NCBI GenBank assembly: GCA_905234265.1
Contig: CAJOHJ010000002.1
Location: 122,304-186,303 of the forward strand
Direction of reading: 5' to 3'
From: an uncultured Prevotella sp.
GTDB taxonomy: Bacteria > Bacteroidota > Bacteroidia > Bacteroidales > Bacteroidaceae
Length of the DNA: 64,000 bases
Positions 23,566-32,431 of the stretch are shown in pieces (position 1 is the first letter of the stretch; every line of letters begins with the position of its first letter). A program made the position numbers and the translations under genes. The notes below the pieces were generated by a model. It did not search any database and had not been told where the DNA came from. It was given only the letters and a program-made list of their open reading frames with translations.

Positions 23566-26526
23566 GTGCGCAAAAAGACGCTCATATTCCTGATGCTTTT
23601 TGTCATGGCCTTTGTCATGGCAGAAGTGCCTGTCTTGCACTCTTCCGGCAGCGAGGAGCGCACGTCTGACAGCTTGGGCGACAGTCTGGAGCGGAAAGCG
23701 GAGGATTTGGCGCGCCAGATGGCTGACACCATGCTGAGAAGTCTGCACGCAGACTCTGCACTTGCGCTGGCAGACAGCCTGAGGCTGCCGGCGGACACGG
23801 TGTCCGCCGACACGGCACGGCTGACAGGCGCTGACGCGCAGGCGGCCATTCCCGACACGGTGGGCATGGACTCGCTGCAGCTGGCCATCTGGCAGCACAA
23901 CAAGCTGGTGGACGACTCGCTGCGCGCCGACTCGATAAACCGGCAGCGCAAGAACGGCATCGACGCGCCCGTGGAATACACGGCCAGCGACTCCATGGTC
24001 TACGAGGGCGACACCAAGCTGGCCTTCCTCTTCGGCAATGCACGCGTGAAATACGAGAACATGAACCTGGAGAGCGACCAGATATATATGTCGATGGACT
24101 CGTCGCTGGTGCATGCCACCGGCTCCGTTGACACGCTGGGCGTGAAGTATGGCACGCCGATATTCAAGATGGGCAACGACACCTACGAGACGGACACGAT
24201 GGCCTTCAACTTCAAGACCAAGAAGGGTCTCATCCAGAACGTATACACCCAGCAGGACGACGGATACATGACGTCTGAAATCTCCAAGCGCGGCTCCAAC
24301 GGCGAGATGTACCTCTACCACGGGCGCTACACAACCTGCGACCTGGCTCACCCCGACTTCTACTTCGCCATGTCGCGCGCAAAGGTGCGCCCCGGCAAGG
24401 ACGTAGTCTTCGGACCCACCTACTTAGTGGTCTGCGACGTGCCTCTGCCGTTTGCAATTCCCTACGGTTTCTTCCCGTTCACCAAGAGCTACTCGTCGGG
24501 CTTCATCATGCCCACCTACGGCGATGAGACGTCGCGCGGCTTCTACCTGCGCGACGGCGGCTATTACTTTGCCATCAGCGACAAGATGGACCTGAAGCTC
24601 ATCGGCGAGATATACACCAAAGGCTCTTGGGGACTCTCGGCAGCCTCCAACTACCGGCGGCGCTACAAATACAGCGGCGCCTTCTACGGCAGCTACCAGA
24701 GCACCGTCACCGGCGAGAAGAACATGCCCGACTACCAGAAGCAGACAAGCTTCAAGATACAGTGGACGCACAGGCAGGACGCTAAGGCAAACCCTTACTC
24801 GTCGCTGTCGGCAAGTGTGAACTTTGCCACGAGCAGCTACGAAAGGAACAACCTGTCGTCGATGTACAACCCACAGTCGATGACACAGTCTACGCGAACG
24901 TCGTCGGTGTCGTGGAGCACTACGTTCTCGAGCATCGGCATGTCGCTGAGTTCCACGTTCAACATCAACCAGAACATGCGCGACTCCACGATAGCCCTCA
25001 CCCTGCCCGACCTGAACGTCAGCATCTCGCGCTTCTACCCCTTCAAGCGCAAGAAAGCCGCCGGCCGCGAGCGGTGGTACGAGAAGATTTCGCTGGAATA
25101 CCGCGGCCAGATACAGAACTCCATCAACACAAAGGAAGACAAGCTGATGGGATCGTCGCTGACAAAGGACTGGCGCAACGGCATACAGCACACAATACCC
25201 ATAAAGGGAAACTTCACGCTGTTCAATTATCTGAACATCAATCCGTCGCTGAACTTCACCGACCGCATGTACTCGCAGAAGTACAAGCGCTCGTGGGACG
25301 CCGACGCACAGCGCGAAGTCGTCGACACGCTGCAGGGCTTCTACAATGTCTACAACTGGAACCTCAGCCTGTCGGCGTCGACCAAGCTCTACGGCTTCTA
25401 CGTGCCTAACAGGAAGCTCTTCGGCGACAAGGTGCAGGCAATACGCCACGTGCTGACGCCGTCGCTGTCGTTCAGCTATGCACCAGACTTCAGCGCGTCG
25501 CGCTACGGATACTACGACACCTACCAGCGCACCGACGCAAAGGGCAACGTGACTATGGTGGAATACTCGCCATACAGCGGACTGCTCTACGGCGTGCCGG
25601 GCAAGGGAAAGACGGGCAGCATAAGCCTCGACATATCGAACAACGTGGAAATGAAGCTACGCACCGACGACGACTCCATAGGCTTCAAGAAGGTAAGCCT
25701 CATCGACGAGCTGGGAGCATCGATGTCGTACAACATGGCCACCGACTACCACCCCTGGAGCGACCTGTCGACGCGCCTGAGGCTGAAGATAACCAAGAGC
25801 TACACCTTCAACCTGAACGCCGTCTTCGCCACCTATGCCTACGAGGCCGACTCCGTGGGCGCACGCCCATACATCGGCAACCGCACGGAGTACAGCCACG
25901 GACGCTTCGGACGCTTCCAGGGCATGTCGCAGAACCTGTCGTACACCATCGACAACAAGAAAGTGTCGAACTTCATCAAGTGGCTGAAGGGCGAACGCAA
26001 GAAGAAAAACGACGATGACGACGACACGGCAAAGAAAGACGAGTTCGACACCGGCGTGGAGACTAACCTTGACACGGAACTGGAAGCCGGCAAGCACGGT
26101 GCGCGCCGCGAACAATCGAACATTGCGGAAACCGACGAAGACGGATACATGAAGTTCTCCATGCCGTGGTCGATGAGCTTCGGATATGGCATCACCATGC
26201 GCGAGAACACTTCCGGCACGTTCAACTACAGCCGCATGCGCTACCCCTACAAGTTCACACAAAACCTGAACTTCAGCGGCAACCTGCGCATCAGCGACGG
26301 ATGGAACATCTCGTTCTCCAGCGGCTACGACTTCGAGAACAAGCGCATTTCCATGACTACGGCCTCGCTAAGCCGCGACCTGCACTGCTTCAACATGTCA
26401 TGCTCAGTGGTGCTGTCGCCATACACCAGCTACAACTTCTCATTCCGCTGCAACGCTGCAACGCTCACCGACGCCCTGAAGTACGACAAGCGCTCCAGCT
26501 ACAGCAACTCCGTCCGCTGGTATTAG
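23566..26526 (+). CDS. Bacteroidetes-type LPS assembly outer-membrane protein LptD (OstA-like)
   Basis: The protein has 986 residues, normal for the Bacteroidetes form. A hydrophobic signal (TLIFLMLFVMAFVMA) opens it. After a Ser/Asp-rich spacer, residues about 140-300 form the OstA/LptA-like beta-jellyroll (DSMVYEGDTKLAFLFGNARV; GRYTTCDLAHPDFYF). The rest is a large barrel of alternating aromatic strands, ending VRWY. LptD places lipopolysaccharide in the outer leaflet with LptE. The promoter leaves room only for GTG 23566 (VRKKTLIF) or ATG 23593; I prefer GTG because it gives a normal signal peptide with basic residues first. A charged insert (KKKNDDDDDTAKKDEF) near residue 815 is a likely loop. 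The stop codon overlaps that of lutC on the other strand. Confidence 0.85.
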   Translation: MRKKTLIFLMLFVMAFVMAEVPVLHSSGSEERTSDSLGDSLERKAEDLARQMADTMLRSLHADSALALADSLRLPADTVSADTARLTGADAQAAIPDTVGMDSLQLAIWQHNKLVDDSLRADSINRQRKNGIDAPVEYTASDSMVYEGDTKLAFLFGNARVKYENMNLESDQIYMSMDSSLVHATGSVDTLGVKYGTPIFKMGNDTYETDTMAFNFKTKKGLIQNVYTQQDDGYMTSEISKRGSNGEMYLYHGRYTTCDLAHPDFYFAMSRAKVRPGKDVVFGPTYLVVCDVPLPFAIPYGFFPFTKSYSSGFIMPTYGDETSRGFYLRDGGYYFAISDKMDLKLIGEIYTKGSWGLSAASNYRRRYKYSGAFYGSYQSTVTGEKNMPDYQKQTSFKIQWTHRQDAKANPYSSLSASVNFATSSYERNNLSSMYNPQSMTQSTRTSSVSWSTTFSSIGMSLSSTFNINQNMRDSTIALTLPDLNVSISRFYPFKRKKAAGRERWYEKISLEYRGQIQNSINTKEDKLMGSSLTKDWRNGIQHTIPIKGNFTLFNYLNINPSLNFTDRMYSQKYKRSWDADAQREVVDTLQGFYNVYNWNLSLSASTKLYGFYVPNRKLFGDKVQAIRHVLTPSLSFSYAPDFSASRYGYYDTYQRTDAKGNVTMVEYSPYSGLLYGVPGKGKTGSISLDISNNVEMKLRTDDDSIGFKKVSLIDELGASMSYNMATDYHPWSDLSTRLRLKITKSYTFNLNAVFATYAYEADSVGARPYIGNRTEYSHGRFGRFQGMSQNLSYTIDNKKVSNFIKWLKGERKKKNDDDDDTAKKDEFDTGVETNLDTELEAGKHGARREQSNIAETDEDGYMKFSMPWSMSFGYGITMRENTSGTFNYSRMRYPYKFTQNLNFSGNLRISDGWNISFSSGYDFENKRISMTTASLSRDLHCFNMSCSVVLSPYTSYNFSFRCNAATLTDALKYDKRSSYSNSVRWY

Positions 26527-27137
26527 TCAGTAAGCACCACTGTCACGCCGCGTGCAGCCTGCGCACCATAAACCAGTGCCGACTCAATGTCGGCAGTCTT
26601 GCTGGGACCGCTGATGAACGTGCCGAAGGGATACTGGCGGAAAAACTCATCGGAATTTTCTATCCGCCTGTAGGCCTCGTGCATATTGTTGACGATGTCG
26701 GCCCTGCTCAGCACTATCACCAGCTGCTCTGAGGCAAAGCAGACGGCACGCTCGCGCATGGCCTGCGGAATCCACACGCAACCGTTCTCGGCCACGCCTA
26801 TGCAGCCGCAGACTACGCCGACGTCGGCCTTCATCAGCTCACGGACATCGGCAACGGTGTCGGGGTTCAGCTGGGCTGTGACTCCCGGCAGGTTGGAAGC
26901 AATGGTCGCGGCCTCCGGATAAGCTTCGCGGACGGCAGCGTCAAGGCTTCCGCCGGCAGGCATCTCTATCAGCCGCGCACCGGCAGTAGTGGTGGTCTTG
27001 CGCTTGAATTCAGCAACAGGGTCGGCATAGGTTATCGGCTTAAGTGCCGACAGGTCTGGCATATCATAAGTCTCGCGCGTTGCAGAACGCAAGGCCGACA
27101 GTATATTGTCTTTTGATGTCATAATAGCACTTTTCAT
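26523..27137 (-). CDS. lutC: Lactate utilization protein C (LUD domain)
   Basis: The protein has 204 residues with the LUD/YkgG fold: TVADVRELMKADVGVVCG, GVAENGCVWIP (conserved active region) near 130, SEQLVIVLSRADIVNNMHEAYR near 150, and GTFISGPSKTADIE near 180. LutC is one of three subunits of the L-lactate oxidising complex that yields pyruvate. It is the last gene of the aldA-lutA-lutB-lutC operon and overlaps lutB by four bases. A later ATG (MTSKDN) could also be the start. The stop codon converges on and overlaps that of lptD. Confidence 0.9.
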   Translation of the reverse strand: MKSAIMTSKDNILSALRSATRETYDMPDLSALKPITYADPVAEFKRKTTTTAGARLIEMPAGGSLDAAVREAYPEAATIASNLPGVTAQLNPDTVADVRELMKADVGVVCGCIGVAENGCVWIPQAMRERAVCFASEQLVIVLSRADIVNNMHEAYRRIENSDEFFRQYPFGTFISGPSKTADIESALVYGAQAARGVTVVLTD

Positions 27138-28570
27138 TTCTCGTCACTAACACTGTTTTCTTCCCTTAGCTCCTTCCATAGCTGATGGAACGACTTCTTG
27201 GGGAATGTCATCATCTCATGTCCGTAGGCCCAGGGGTTCAGCGGCAGGTTTGTCAGGCACCGCGGCACCCAGTTGACCATCGGCGAGAGGCGCAGCACGC
27301 CAGCGTAGAGCGACGGATGGTTGAACAGCACCGACATGCCTTGCGACATTGCCTTTTTCATTGGGTCGGCACGGTGCAGCGACTCAAGCTGCTGGCGCCA
27401 GCGGTAGACCTGCGACGACAAGTCTACCTTTACGGGGCATACATTGTCGCACGAACAGCACAGAGAGCAGGCAGAGACATTGTCACTATACTGCTGAGGG
27501 TCGCGGAGCATTCCAAGATTGATGCCTATCGGCCCGGGAATGAAATATGTGTAGCTGTAGCCTGCCGAACGGCGGTAGACAGGGCATGTATTCATGCAGG
27601 CACCGCAGCGCATGCACTTCAGCGTCTGCCAGTGTTCGGCATTGCCAAGAATACTGCTGCGACCGTTGTCGACAAGTATGATGTGCATCTCGCCACCAGG
27701 CCGCGGACCGCGGAAATGGCTGGTATAGACGGTTGTTTCCTGTCCAGTACCGCTGCGTGCCAGCAACCGCTGGAAGACGCCCATTGCACGATAGTCGGGA
27801 ATGAGCTTCTCGATACCCATAGACACTATGTGCAACTTGGGAATTGACGTCGACATGTCGGCATTTCCCTCATTGGTGCATACCACCACGTCGCCAGTCT
27901 CGGCAATGCCGAAGTTTCCCCCCGTCATGCCAGCACCGGCCTCGGCAAACTGCTGGCGCAGGTGCATGCGGGCCACAAAGGTGAGGAAGGTAGGGTCGTT
28001 TGGGTCGTCGGGACGCTTGCCGCCGTTCTGCTGTTCATAGATAGCGGCAATGTCTTCGAAGTCGGCAATCTGCTTGCGGAAGCAGTCGCCAATCTCTTCA
28101 CGATGCACATGCAGCGCAGGCATGACGATATGGCTCGGTGCCAGCTTCATCATCTGCAGTATGCGCTCGCCGAGATCGGTCTCGACGACGTCGATGCCAT
28201 GGCGCATAAGATTGTCGTTCAGATGGCATTCCTCGGTGAGCATGCTCTTGCTCTTGACAACCTTCCTGACATCGTGTCCCTTCAGGATTTCAATGACTAT
28301 ATCGTTATATTCGTCAGCGTCGGCCGCCCAGTGTACTATGGCACCATTGCGCGTGGCGTTGGCCTCAAACCGCTCAAGGTAGTCGGCAAGATGCGTAACG
28401 GTGTGCCGCTTGATGTTGTTGGCCGCTTCGCGCAGCTCTTCCCATTCGGGCAGCGAGCAAGCCATGTTGTCACGCTTCTGGCGCACGCCGAAGAATGTCT
28501 TGTCGTGGCGGCTCACCACGGCATCGTCTTGCAGATAACGCTCTGCAGCCTTTGAATGTCTTGTACTCAT
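27134..28570 (-). CDS. lutB: Lactate utilization iron-sulfur protein LutB
   Basis: The protein has 478 residues. The N-terminal 300 form the LUD domain (VVKSKSMLTEECHLNDNL near 100; GITGGNFG-like MTGGNFGIAETGDVV near 235). Two ferredoxin-type motifs follow, CMRCGACMNTCPV near 320 and CSLCCSCDNVCPVK near 370, which bind [4Fe-4S] clusters, then the family C-terminal tail. LutB carries electrons from lactate within LutABC; the electron acceptor is not encoded here. It starts nine bases after lutA. Confidence 0.93.
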   Translation of the reverse strand: MSTRHSKAAERYLQDDAVVSRHDKTFFGVRQKRDNMACSLPEWEELREAANNIKRHTVTHLADYLERFEANATRNGAIVHWAADADEYNDIVIEILKGHDVRKVVKSKSMLTEECHLNDNLMRHGIDVVETDLGERILQMMKLAPSHIVMPALHVHREEIGDCFRKQIADFEDIAAIYEQQNGGKRPDDPNDPTFLTFVARMHLRQQFAEAGAGMTGGNFGIAETGDVVVCTNEGNADMSTSIPKLHIVSMGIEKLIPDYRAMGVFQRLLARSGTGQETTVYTSHFRGPRPGGEMHIILVDNGRSSILGNAEHWQTLKCMRCGACMNTCPVYRRSAGYSYTYFIPGPIGINLGMLRDPQQYSDNVSACSLCCSCDNVCPVKVDLSSQVYRWRQQLESLHRADPMKKAMSQGMSVLFNHPSLYAGVLRLSPMVNWVPRCLTNLPLNPWAYGHEMMTFPKKSFHQLWKELREENSVSDEK

Positions 28571-28579
28571 AACTCTATT

Positions 28580-29311
28580 TTACTCTCCGGCCAGAATCTG
28601 TGCCACATGAATAAACTTTATTGGCAGTTGCTGCCGCTTGGCAATGCCCTGCATGTGCATAAGGCACGACGAGTCGGGGCCTGTAACATACTCTGCGCCC
28701 GTGGCAATGTGACGGCGCACCTTCTCAAGGCCCATGCGCGCAGAAACTGCCTGCTCCTCGACGGCAAACATGCCGCCGAAGCCGCAGCATTCGTCGGGGC
28801 GCTCAGGCTCCACAATCTCTATGTCCCTAACCAGCTGCAAGAGGTCGATAATCTTGTTAAAGCGAGGCACGTTGCGCTCTGACGGCGACGACAGTCCAAG
28901 CTCGCGGACGCCGTGACACGAATTGTGTACGCTGACCTTGTGAGGGAAGCGCGCCGGCAGGCTGTCGACCTTCAGCACGTCGTGCAGGAATTCCACAATG
29001 TCCACAGTCTTTCCGGCGGCAGCACATTGCCTTTCCTTCACCAGTACAGGGTGGAAGACCCTTACGTAGGCGGCGCAGCTGGCAGAAGGTGCCACGACAT
29101 AGTCGTAGCCGCCGAACAGGCTGTCGTACTTCTCGGCCAGCGGCACTGCCATTCTCTCGAAGCCGGCATTGCCCATCGGCTGGCCGCAGCACGTCTGCCG
29201 CTCAGGATATTCGACACTTACGCCAAGCTTTTGCAATAACCGATATGTCGACACACCCACCTCAGGGTAGAGTGCGTCGACATAACAGGGAACAAACAGT
29301 CCTACTTTCAT
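28580..29311 (-). CDS. lutA: Lactate utilization Fe-S oxidoreductase LutA (CCG domains)
   Basis: The protein has 243 residues with two cysteine-rich CCG domains: the first holds ETCCGQP-like RQTCCGQPMGN near 42, the second holds HNSCHG near 130 and DECCGFGGMF near 188. Such CCG pairs bind an iron-sulfur centre in LutA, GlpC and heterodisulfide reductase subunits. It is the first lut gene and starts 13 bases after the aldehyde dehydrogenase gene, so both are surely co-transcribed. Confidence 0.92.
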   Translation of the reverse strand: MKVGLFVPCYVDALYPEVGVSTYRLLQKLGVSVEYPERQTCCGQPMGNAGFERMAVPLAEKYDSLFGGYDYVVAPSASCAAYVRVFHPVLVKERQCAAAGKTVDIVEFLHDVLKVDSLPARFPHKVSVHNSCHGVRELGLSSPSERNVPRFNKIIDLLQLVRDIEIVEPERPDECCGFGGMFAVEEQAVSARMGLEKVRRHIATGAEYVTGPDSSCLMHMQGIAKRQQLPIKFIHVAQILAGE

Positions 29312-29324
29312 AGCTTACATCGAT

Positions 29325-30767
29325 TTACATGTCTTCGTAAGTGTCGAGATATGTAACGTGAGTCACAAGATACTCTTCGACGCCATGCTTGCCGTCGGCT
29401 CCGCCGATGCCCGACTTCTTCACGCCGGCATGGAAGCCCTGAATGGCCTCAAAGTGCTCACGGTTGATGTAGGTCTCGCCGAATTCAAGTTCGCGGCAGG
29501 CCTTTGTGGCAATGTTCAAGTCTTTGGTGAAGATGCTGCTGGCAAGTCCGTACTCGCAGTCGTTAGCCATGCTGATGGCTTCGTCGATTGTAGAGAATTC
29601 CACCAGAGGTATCACAGGTCCGAAGGTTTCTTCGTGGATGATGTCCATATCCTGACGACAGTTGTCAAGCACTGTTGCAGCGTAGAAGTAGCCCTTGTCG
29701 CCTACCCTCTTGCCGCCGCAGAGCAGCTTGGCGCCCTGCTTGATGGCACGCTCCACCTTCTCAGTGACGCTCTCCAGTGCGCGGGCCTCAACCAGCGGAC
29801 CCATGTCTACCGACGGGTCTGCGCAAGGGTCGCCAACCTTCACTGCAGACATCTTGGCGACAAGTATCTTGGTGAACGCCTCCTTGACTTCCTTCTGAAC
29901 GTATACGCGCTCTGCGTTGTTGCATATCTGTCCGTTGTTGCCGATGCGGCTGTCTACAATCCACTGTGCGGCACGCTCCAGGTCAGCATCCTTGCAGACG
30001 ATGGCCGGTGCCTTTCCGCCAAGCTCCAGGCTCACCTTGGTGATGTTCTTCGAAGCGGCGGCCATGATGCTTTCGCCGGCGCCGACGGAGCCTGTAACAG
30101 AGACGATGTCAATCTTCGGCGAGCCTGCCATCTCGTTGCCGATTACGGAGCCGCGACCTGTAACGATGTTGATGACGCCTGCAGGCAGTCCGCTGTCGGC
30201 CACAACCTTTGCAAACTCAGTACAGTTTTCCGGTGTGAGCTGCGACGGCTTGATGACTATTGTGCATCCGGCTATCAGGGCTGCGCCAGCCTTGCGTGCA
30301 ATAAGGAAGAAGGGGAAATTCCAAGGCAGAATGCCTGCAACAACGCCTATCGGCTTTTTGGTAAGCAGTATGGTTTCATTAGGGCGGTCGCTGGGAATTA
30401 TCTCTCCCTCTATGTGGCGCGCAAAGCTTGCCATGTATTCGAAATACGAGATGGTTGCTCCCACCTCTATCGAAGCCCATGAGCGGGTCTTGCCCTGCTC
30501 GCGCATGATTATCTCGGTGAATTCCTCCTGCCGCTTCTTTATTCCGTCGGCAAACTTCAGCAGATACTGGGCGCGCTCTATTGCCGGAGTCTTTGCCCAC
30601 TGCTTCTGGGCAGCACGGGCAGCATCAAGGGCGCGGTTAACATCTTCGACAGTTCCTTCCGGCTGACGCGAAATCACTTCCTCGGTAGAAGGGTTAAGCA
30701 CACTAATCCACTGGCCATTGGAACTTTCACAGAACTGGCCGTTGATATACATCTTAAGGTCTTTCAT
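29325..30767 (-). CDS. aldA: NAD-dependent aldehyde dehydrogenase, probably lactaldehyde dehydrogenase
   Basis: The protein has 480 residues. It is strikingly similar along its length to what I recall of E. coli AldA: GEIIPSDRPNE, GILPWNFPFFLIARK (near 155), TGSVGAGE (near 228), the catalytic Glu in SLELGGKAP (near 248), the catalytic Cys in GQICNNAERVYVQ (near 282), HEETFGPV (near 380) and the end FHAGVKKSGIGGADGKHG. AldA oxidises L-lactaldehyde, a product of fucose and rhamnose breakdown, to L-lactate. The following lutABC genes would oxidise lactate to pyruvate, which supports this substrate. Glycolaldehyde is the main alternative. The promoter is at 30814-30821. Confidence 0.88.
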   Translation of the reverse strand: MKDLKMYINGQFCESSNGQWISVLNPSTEEVISRQPEGTVEDVNRALDAARAAQKQWAKTPAIERAQYLLKFADGIKKRQEEFTEIIMREQGKTRSWASIEVGATISYFEYMASFARHIEGEIIPSDRPNETILLTKKPIGVVAGILPWNFPFFLIARKAGAALIAGCTIVIKPSQLTPENCTEFAKVVADSGLPAGVINIVTGRGSVIGNEMAGSPKIDIVSVTGSVGAGESIMAAASKNITKVSLELGGKAPAIVCKDADLERAAQWIVDSRIGNNGQICNNAERVYVQKEVKEAFTKILVAKMSAVKVGDPCADPSVDMGPLVEARALESVTEKVERAIKQGAKLLCGGKRVGDKGYFYAATVLDNCRQDMDIIHEETFGPVIPLVEFSTIDEAISMANDCEYGLASSIFTKDLNIATKACRELEFGETYINREHFEAIQGFHAGVKKSGIGGADGKHGVEEYLVTHVTYLDTYEDM

Positions 30768-30813
30768 AACGTTTAAGTTTTTAGTTTAGGTTTTCTGATA
30801 TGTGTATCGACAG

Positions 30814-30821
30814 CAAATATA
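30814..30821 (-). promoter_or_regulatory. -7 box TATATTTG for the aldA-lutABC operon
   Basis: On the minus strand TATATTTGC lies about 47 bases before the aldA start; TTTG at 30848-30845 is a possible -33 box, with spacing (23) longer than usual. No catabolite or AraC-type operator was recognised. Confidence 0.55.
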
Positions 30822-30951
30822 CGAAAAGCCTACAAGAAAAAAAACAAAAATGTCAAAAAAAAATATTATTTTTTGTTTCCGGGGGCATTCTGGCGCCTTC
30901 AGAAACCTGTATTTAGCCACTGAAGAGTTTTAAAGTGCTGGCTACACCTTA

Positions 30952-30978
30952 ATATATATATACACGCGCGCGTACATA
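30952..30978. other. 27-base alternating purine-pyrimidine tract
   Basis: Purine and pyrimidine alternate without a break, TA steps first, then CA and six CG steps, then TA/CA. Such DNA can adopt the Z form under negative supercoiling. It lies in the 257-base gap between rfbD and aldA, which otherwise holds only the aldA promoter and A-rich sequence. Confidence 0.7.
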
Positions 30979-31024
30979 GTACGCAGAAATTTCCATGAGC
31001 CATGTTGGCATTCGCTATACTGTT

Positions 31025-31885
31025 TCACTCAGCGGCCAGCAACTGGCTGACGCATTCGCTGAGCGAGTCTTCCCAGTAGGGTACTTCAATGCCGTAAGCC
31101 TTCTTCAGCTTGGTCTTGTCGAGTACCGAATAGTGCGGGCGCGCTGCCGGTGTGGGATACTCCTCAGTGTGCAGCGGACGCACGTGGCATGTCTTGATGC
31201 CTGCCAGGCGATGGATGGCCTTCGTGAAGTCATACCACGATATGACGCCCTCGTTGGAGAAATGATAAATGCCTGGCTGTATGCCTTTGCTGATGGCAGT
31301 CATGATAGCCACTGCCAAGTCGCGGGCGTAGGTAGGCGTTCCCACCTGGTCGGCAATGACGCCAAGCTCAGCCTTCTCGCGTCCCAGGCGTATCATCGTC
31401 TTCACGAAATTGTTGCCGAATGTAGAGTAGAGCCACGCCGTGCGTATAATCATGGAGCGCTCGCAGAGTTTTGCGACATTCAGCTCGCCGACAAGCTTCG
31501 TCTTGCCATAGACGCTGTTAGGACATGTGTCCTCGTCTTCAGTATACGGAATATGGTTGGTGCCGTCGAACACGTAGTCGGTGGAAATCTGTATCATCCA
31601 TCCGCCACGGCTTCCCACGGCATGCGCCAGGTATGCGGGCGCCTCCGCGTTGAGCAACTGGCAGAGTTCTTCGTTCGACTCCGCCTTGTCAACGGCAGTA
31701 TAGGCGGCGCAGTTCACGATGCCGTCGATGGCATTGTCGCTGACGAACTTCTCCACAGCCTGGCGGTCGGTGATGTCAAGTTCGGCCACGTCAGTATTAA
31801 ACCATGTGTGCTGCGGACAACCTTTTTCCAGCAGCTGCATTTCATTTCCCAGCTGGCCATTACAGCCTGTTACCAATATATTCAT
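31025..31885 (-). CDS. rfbD: dTDP-4-dehydrorhamnose reductase
   Basis: The protein has 286 residues of the extended short-chain dehydrogenase type: NAD(P)-binding NILVTGCNGQLGNEM at the start, AAYTAVDKAE near 67, STDYVFDG near 106, the catalytic YGKTKLVGE (Tyr-x-x-x-Lys) near 130 and TAWLYSTFGNNFVKTM near 155. It makes dTDP-L-rhamnose for surface polysaccharide. The rfbA, rfbB and rfbC genes are not in the window, which is unusual. It is the last gene of a five-gene minus-strand run (dCMP deaminase, CtpA, LysE, DUF4924, RfbD). Confidence 0.92.
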   Translation of the reverse strand: MNILVTGCNGQLGNEMQLLEKGCPQHTWFNTDVAELDITDRQAVEKFVSDNAIDGIVNCAAYTAVDKAESNEELCQLLNAEAPAYLAHAVGSRGGWMIQISTDYVFDGTNHIPYTEDEDTCPNSVYGKTKLVGELNVAKLCERSMIIRTAWLYSTFGNNFVKTMIRLGREKAELGVIADQVGTPTYARDLAVAIMTAISKGIQPGIYHFSNEGVISWYDFTKAIHRLAGIKTCHVRPLHTEEYPTPAARPHYSVLDKTKLKKAYGIEVPYWEDSLSECVSQLLAAE

Positions 31886-31898
31886 ATACTCTTACTTT

Positions 31899-32420
31899 TT
31901 ATTTCTTCATAAACTCGTCATTGAGCATGCCGATGAATGTTGATATTTCCTTGACGGCATGAGCCGTGTTGGGAGTAATCTCCTTCTTCTGCAGACGGAG
32001 CATCATCACGCCGTAGAGAGAGTTGAAGCAGGTCTCTATCTCGTTCTCCTCCTTGTTGGCACCGCGGTTGCGCAGTTCGACGATGAACGGCAGCACCTTG
32101 TAGTACTCAGAATTGTAGAACGGATGGTCCGACGACTGCATCAGCTCGGCATGCAGCTCCTGCAGCTGCTGCATGACCAGCTTGTTGATGGCGAGGTGTC
32201 CCTGTTGGCGGCATCCCTCTTGGTTCATCATGCGTATGAGGTTGCCGTACCAGTCGGCCTCTTCCTCCTTCTGCTCATCATCGTAGTCGAAGCGGTCGAT
32301 GTATTCTCTGCGAATACGGCTCAGCGAGCAGTCGAAGGCACGGATGGTGTCCTCGACCTGCCACATGTATAATAAGTATTCTGCAATGTTTTTCTTGCGC
32401 AGTTCTTGTGCGATAAACAT
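31899..32420 (-). CDS. DUF4924 family protein
   Basis: The protein has 173 residues, nearly all helical and charged, starting MFIAQELRKKNIAEYLLYMWQ with EDTIR soon after. This is the DUF4924 pattern, a Bacteroidetes-restricted cytoplasmic family of unknown function. It lies 13 bases upstream of rfbD and 11 bases after the LysE-family gene, so it is certainly part of that operon. Confidence 0.8.
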   Translation of the reverse strand: MFIAQELRKKNIAEYLLYMWQVEDTIRAFDCSLSRIRREYIDRFDYDDEQKEEEADWYGNLIRMMNQEGCRQQGHLAINKLVMQQLQELHAELMQSSDHPFYNSEYYKVLPFIVELRNRGANKEENEIETCFNSLYGVMMLRLQKKEITPNTAHAVKEISTFIGMLNDEFMKK

Positions 32421-32431
32421 GGGAATTAATT

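Noticed and set aside
29358..30482. A 374-codon plus-strand frame opposite aldA
   Set aside because: AldA motifs are intact on the minus strand; the other frame has no family resemblance.
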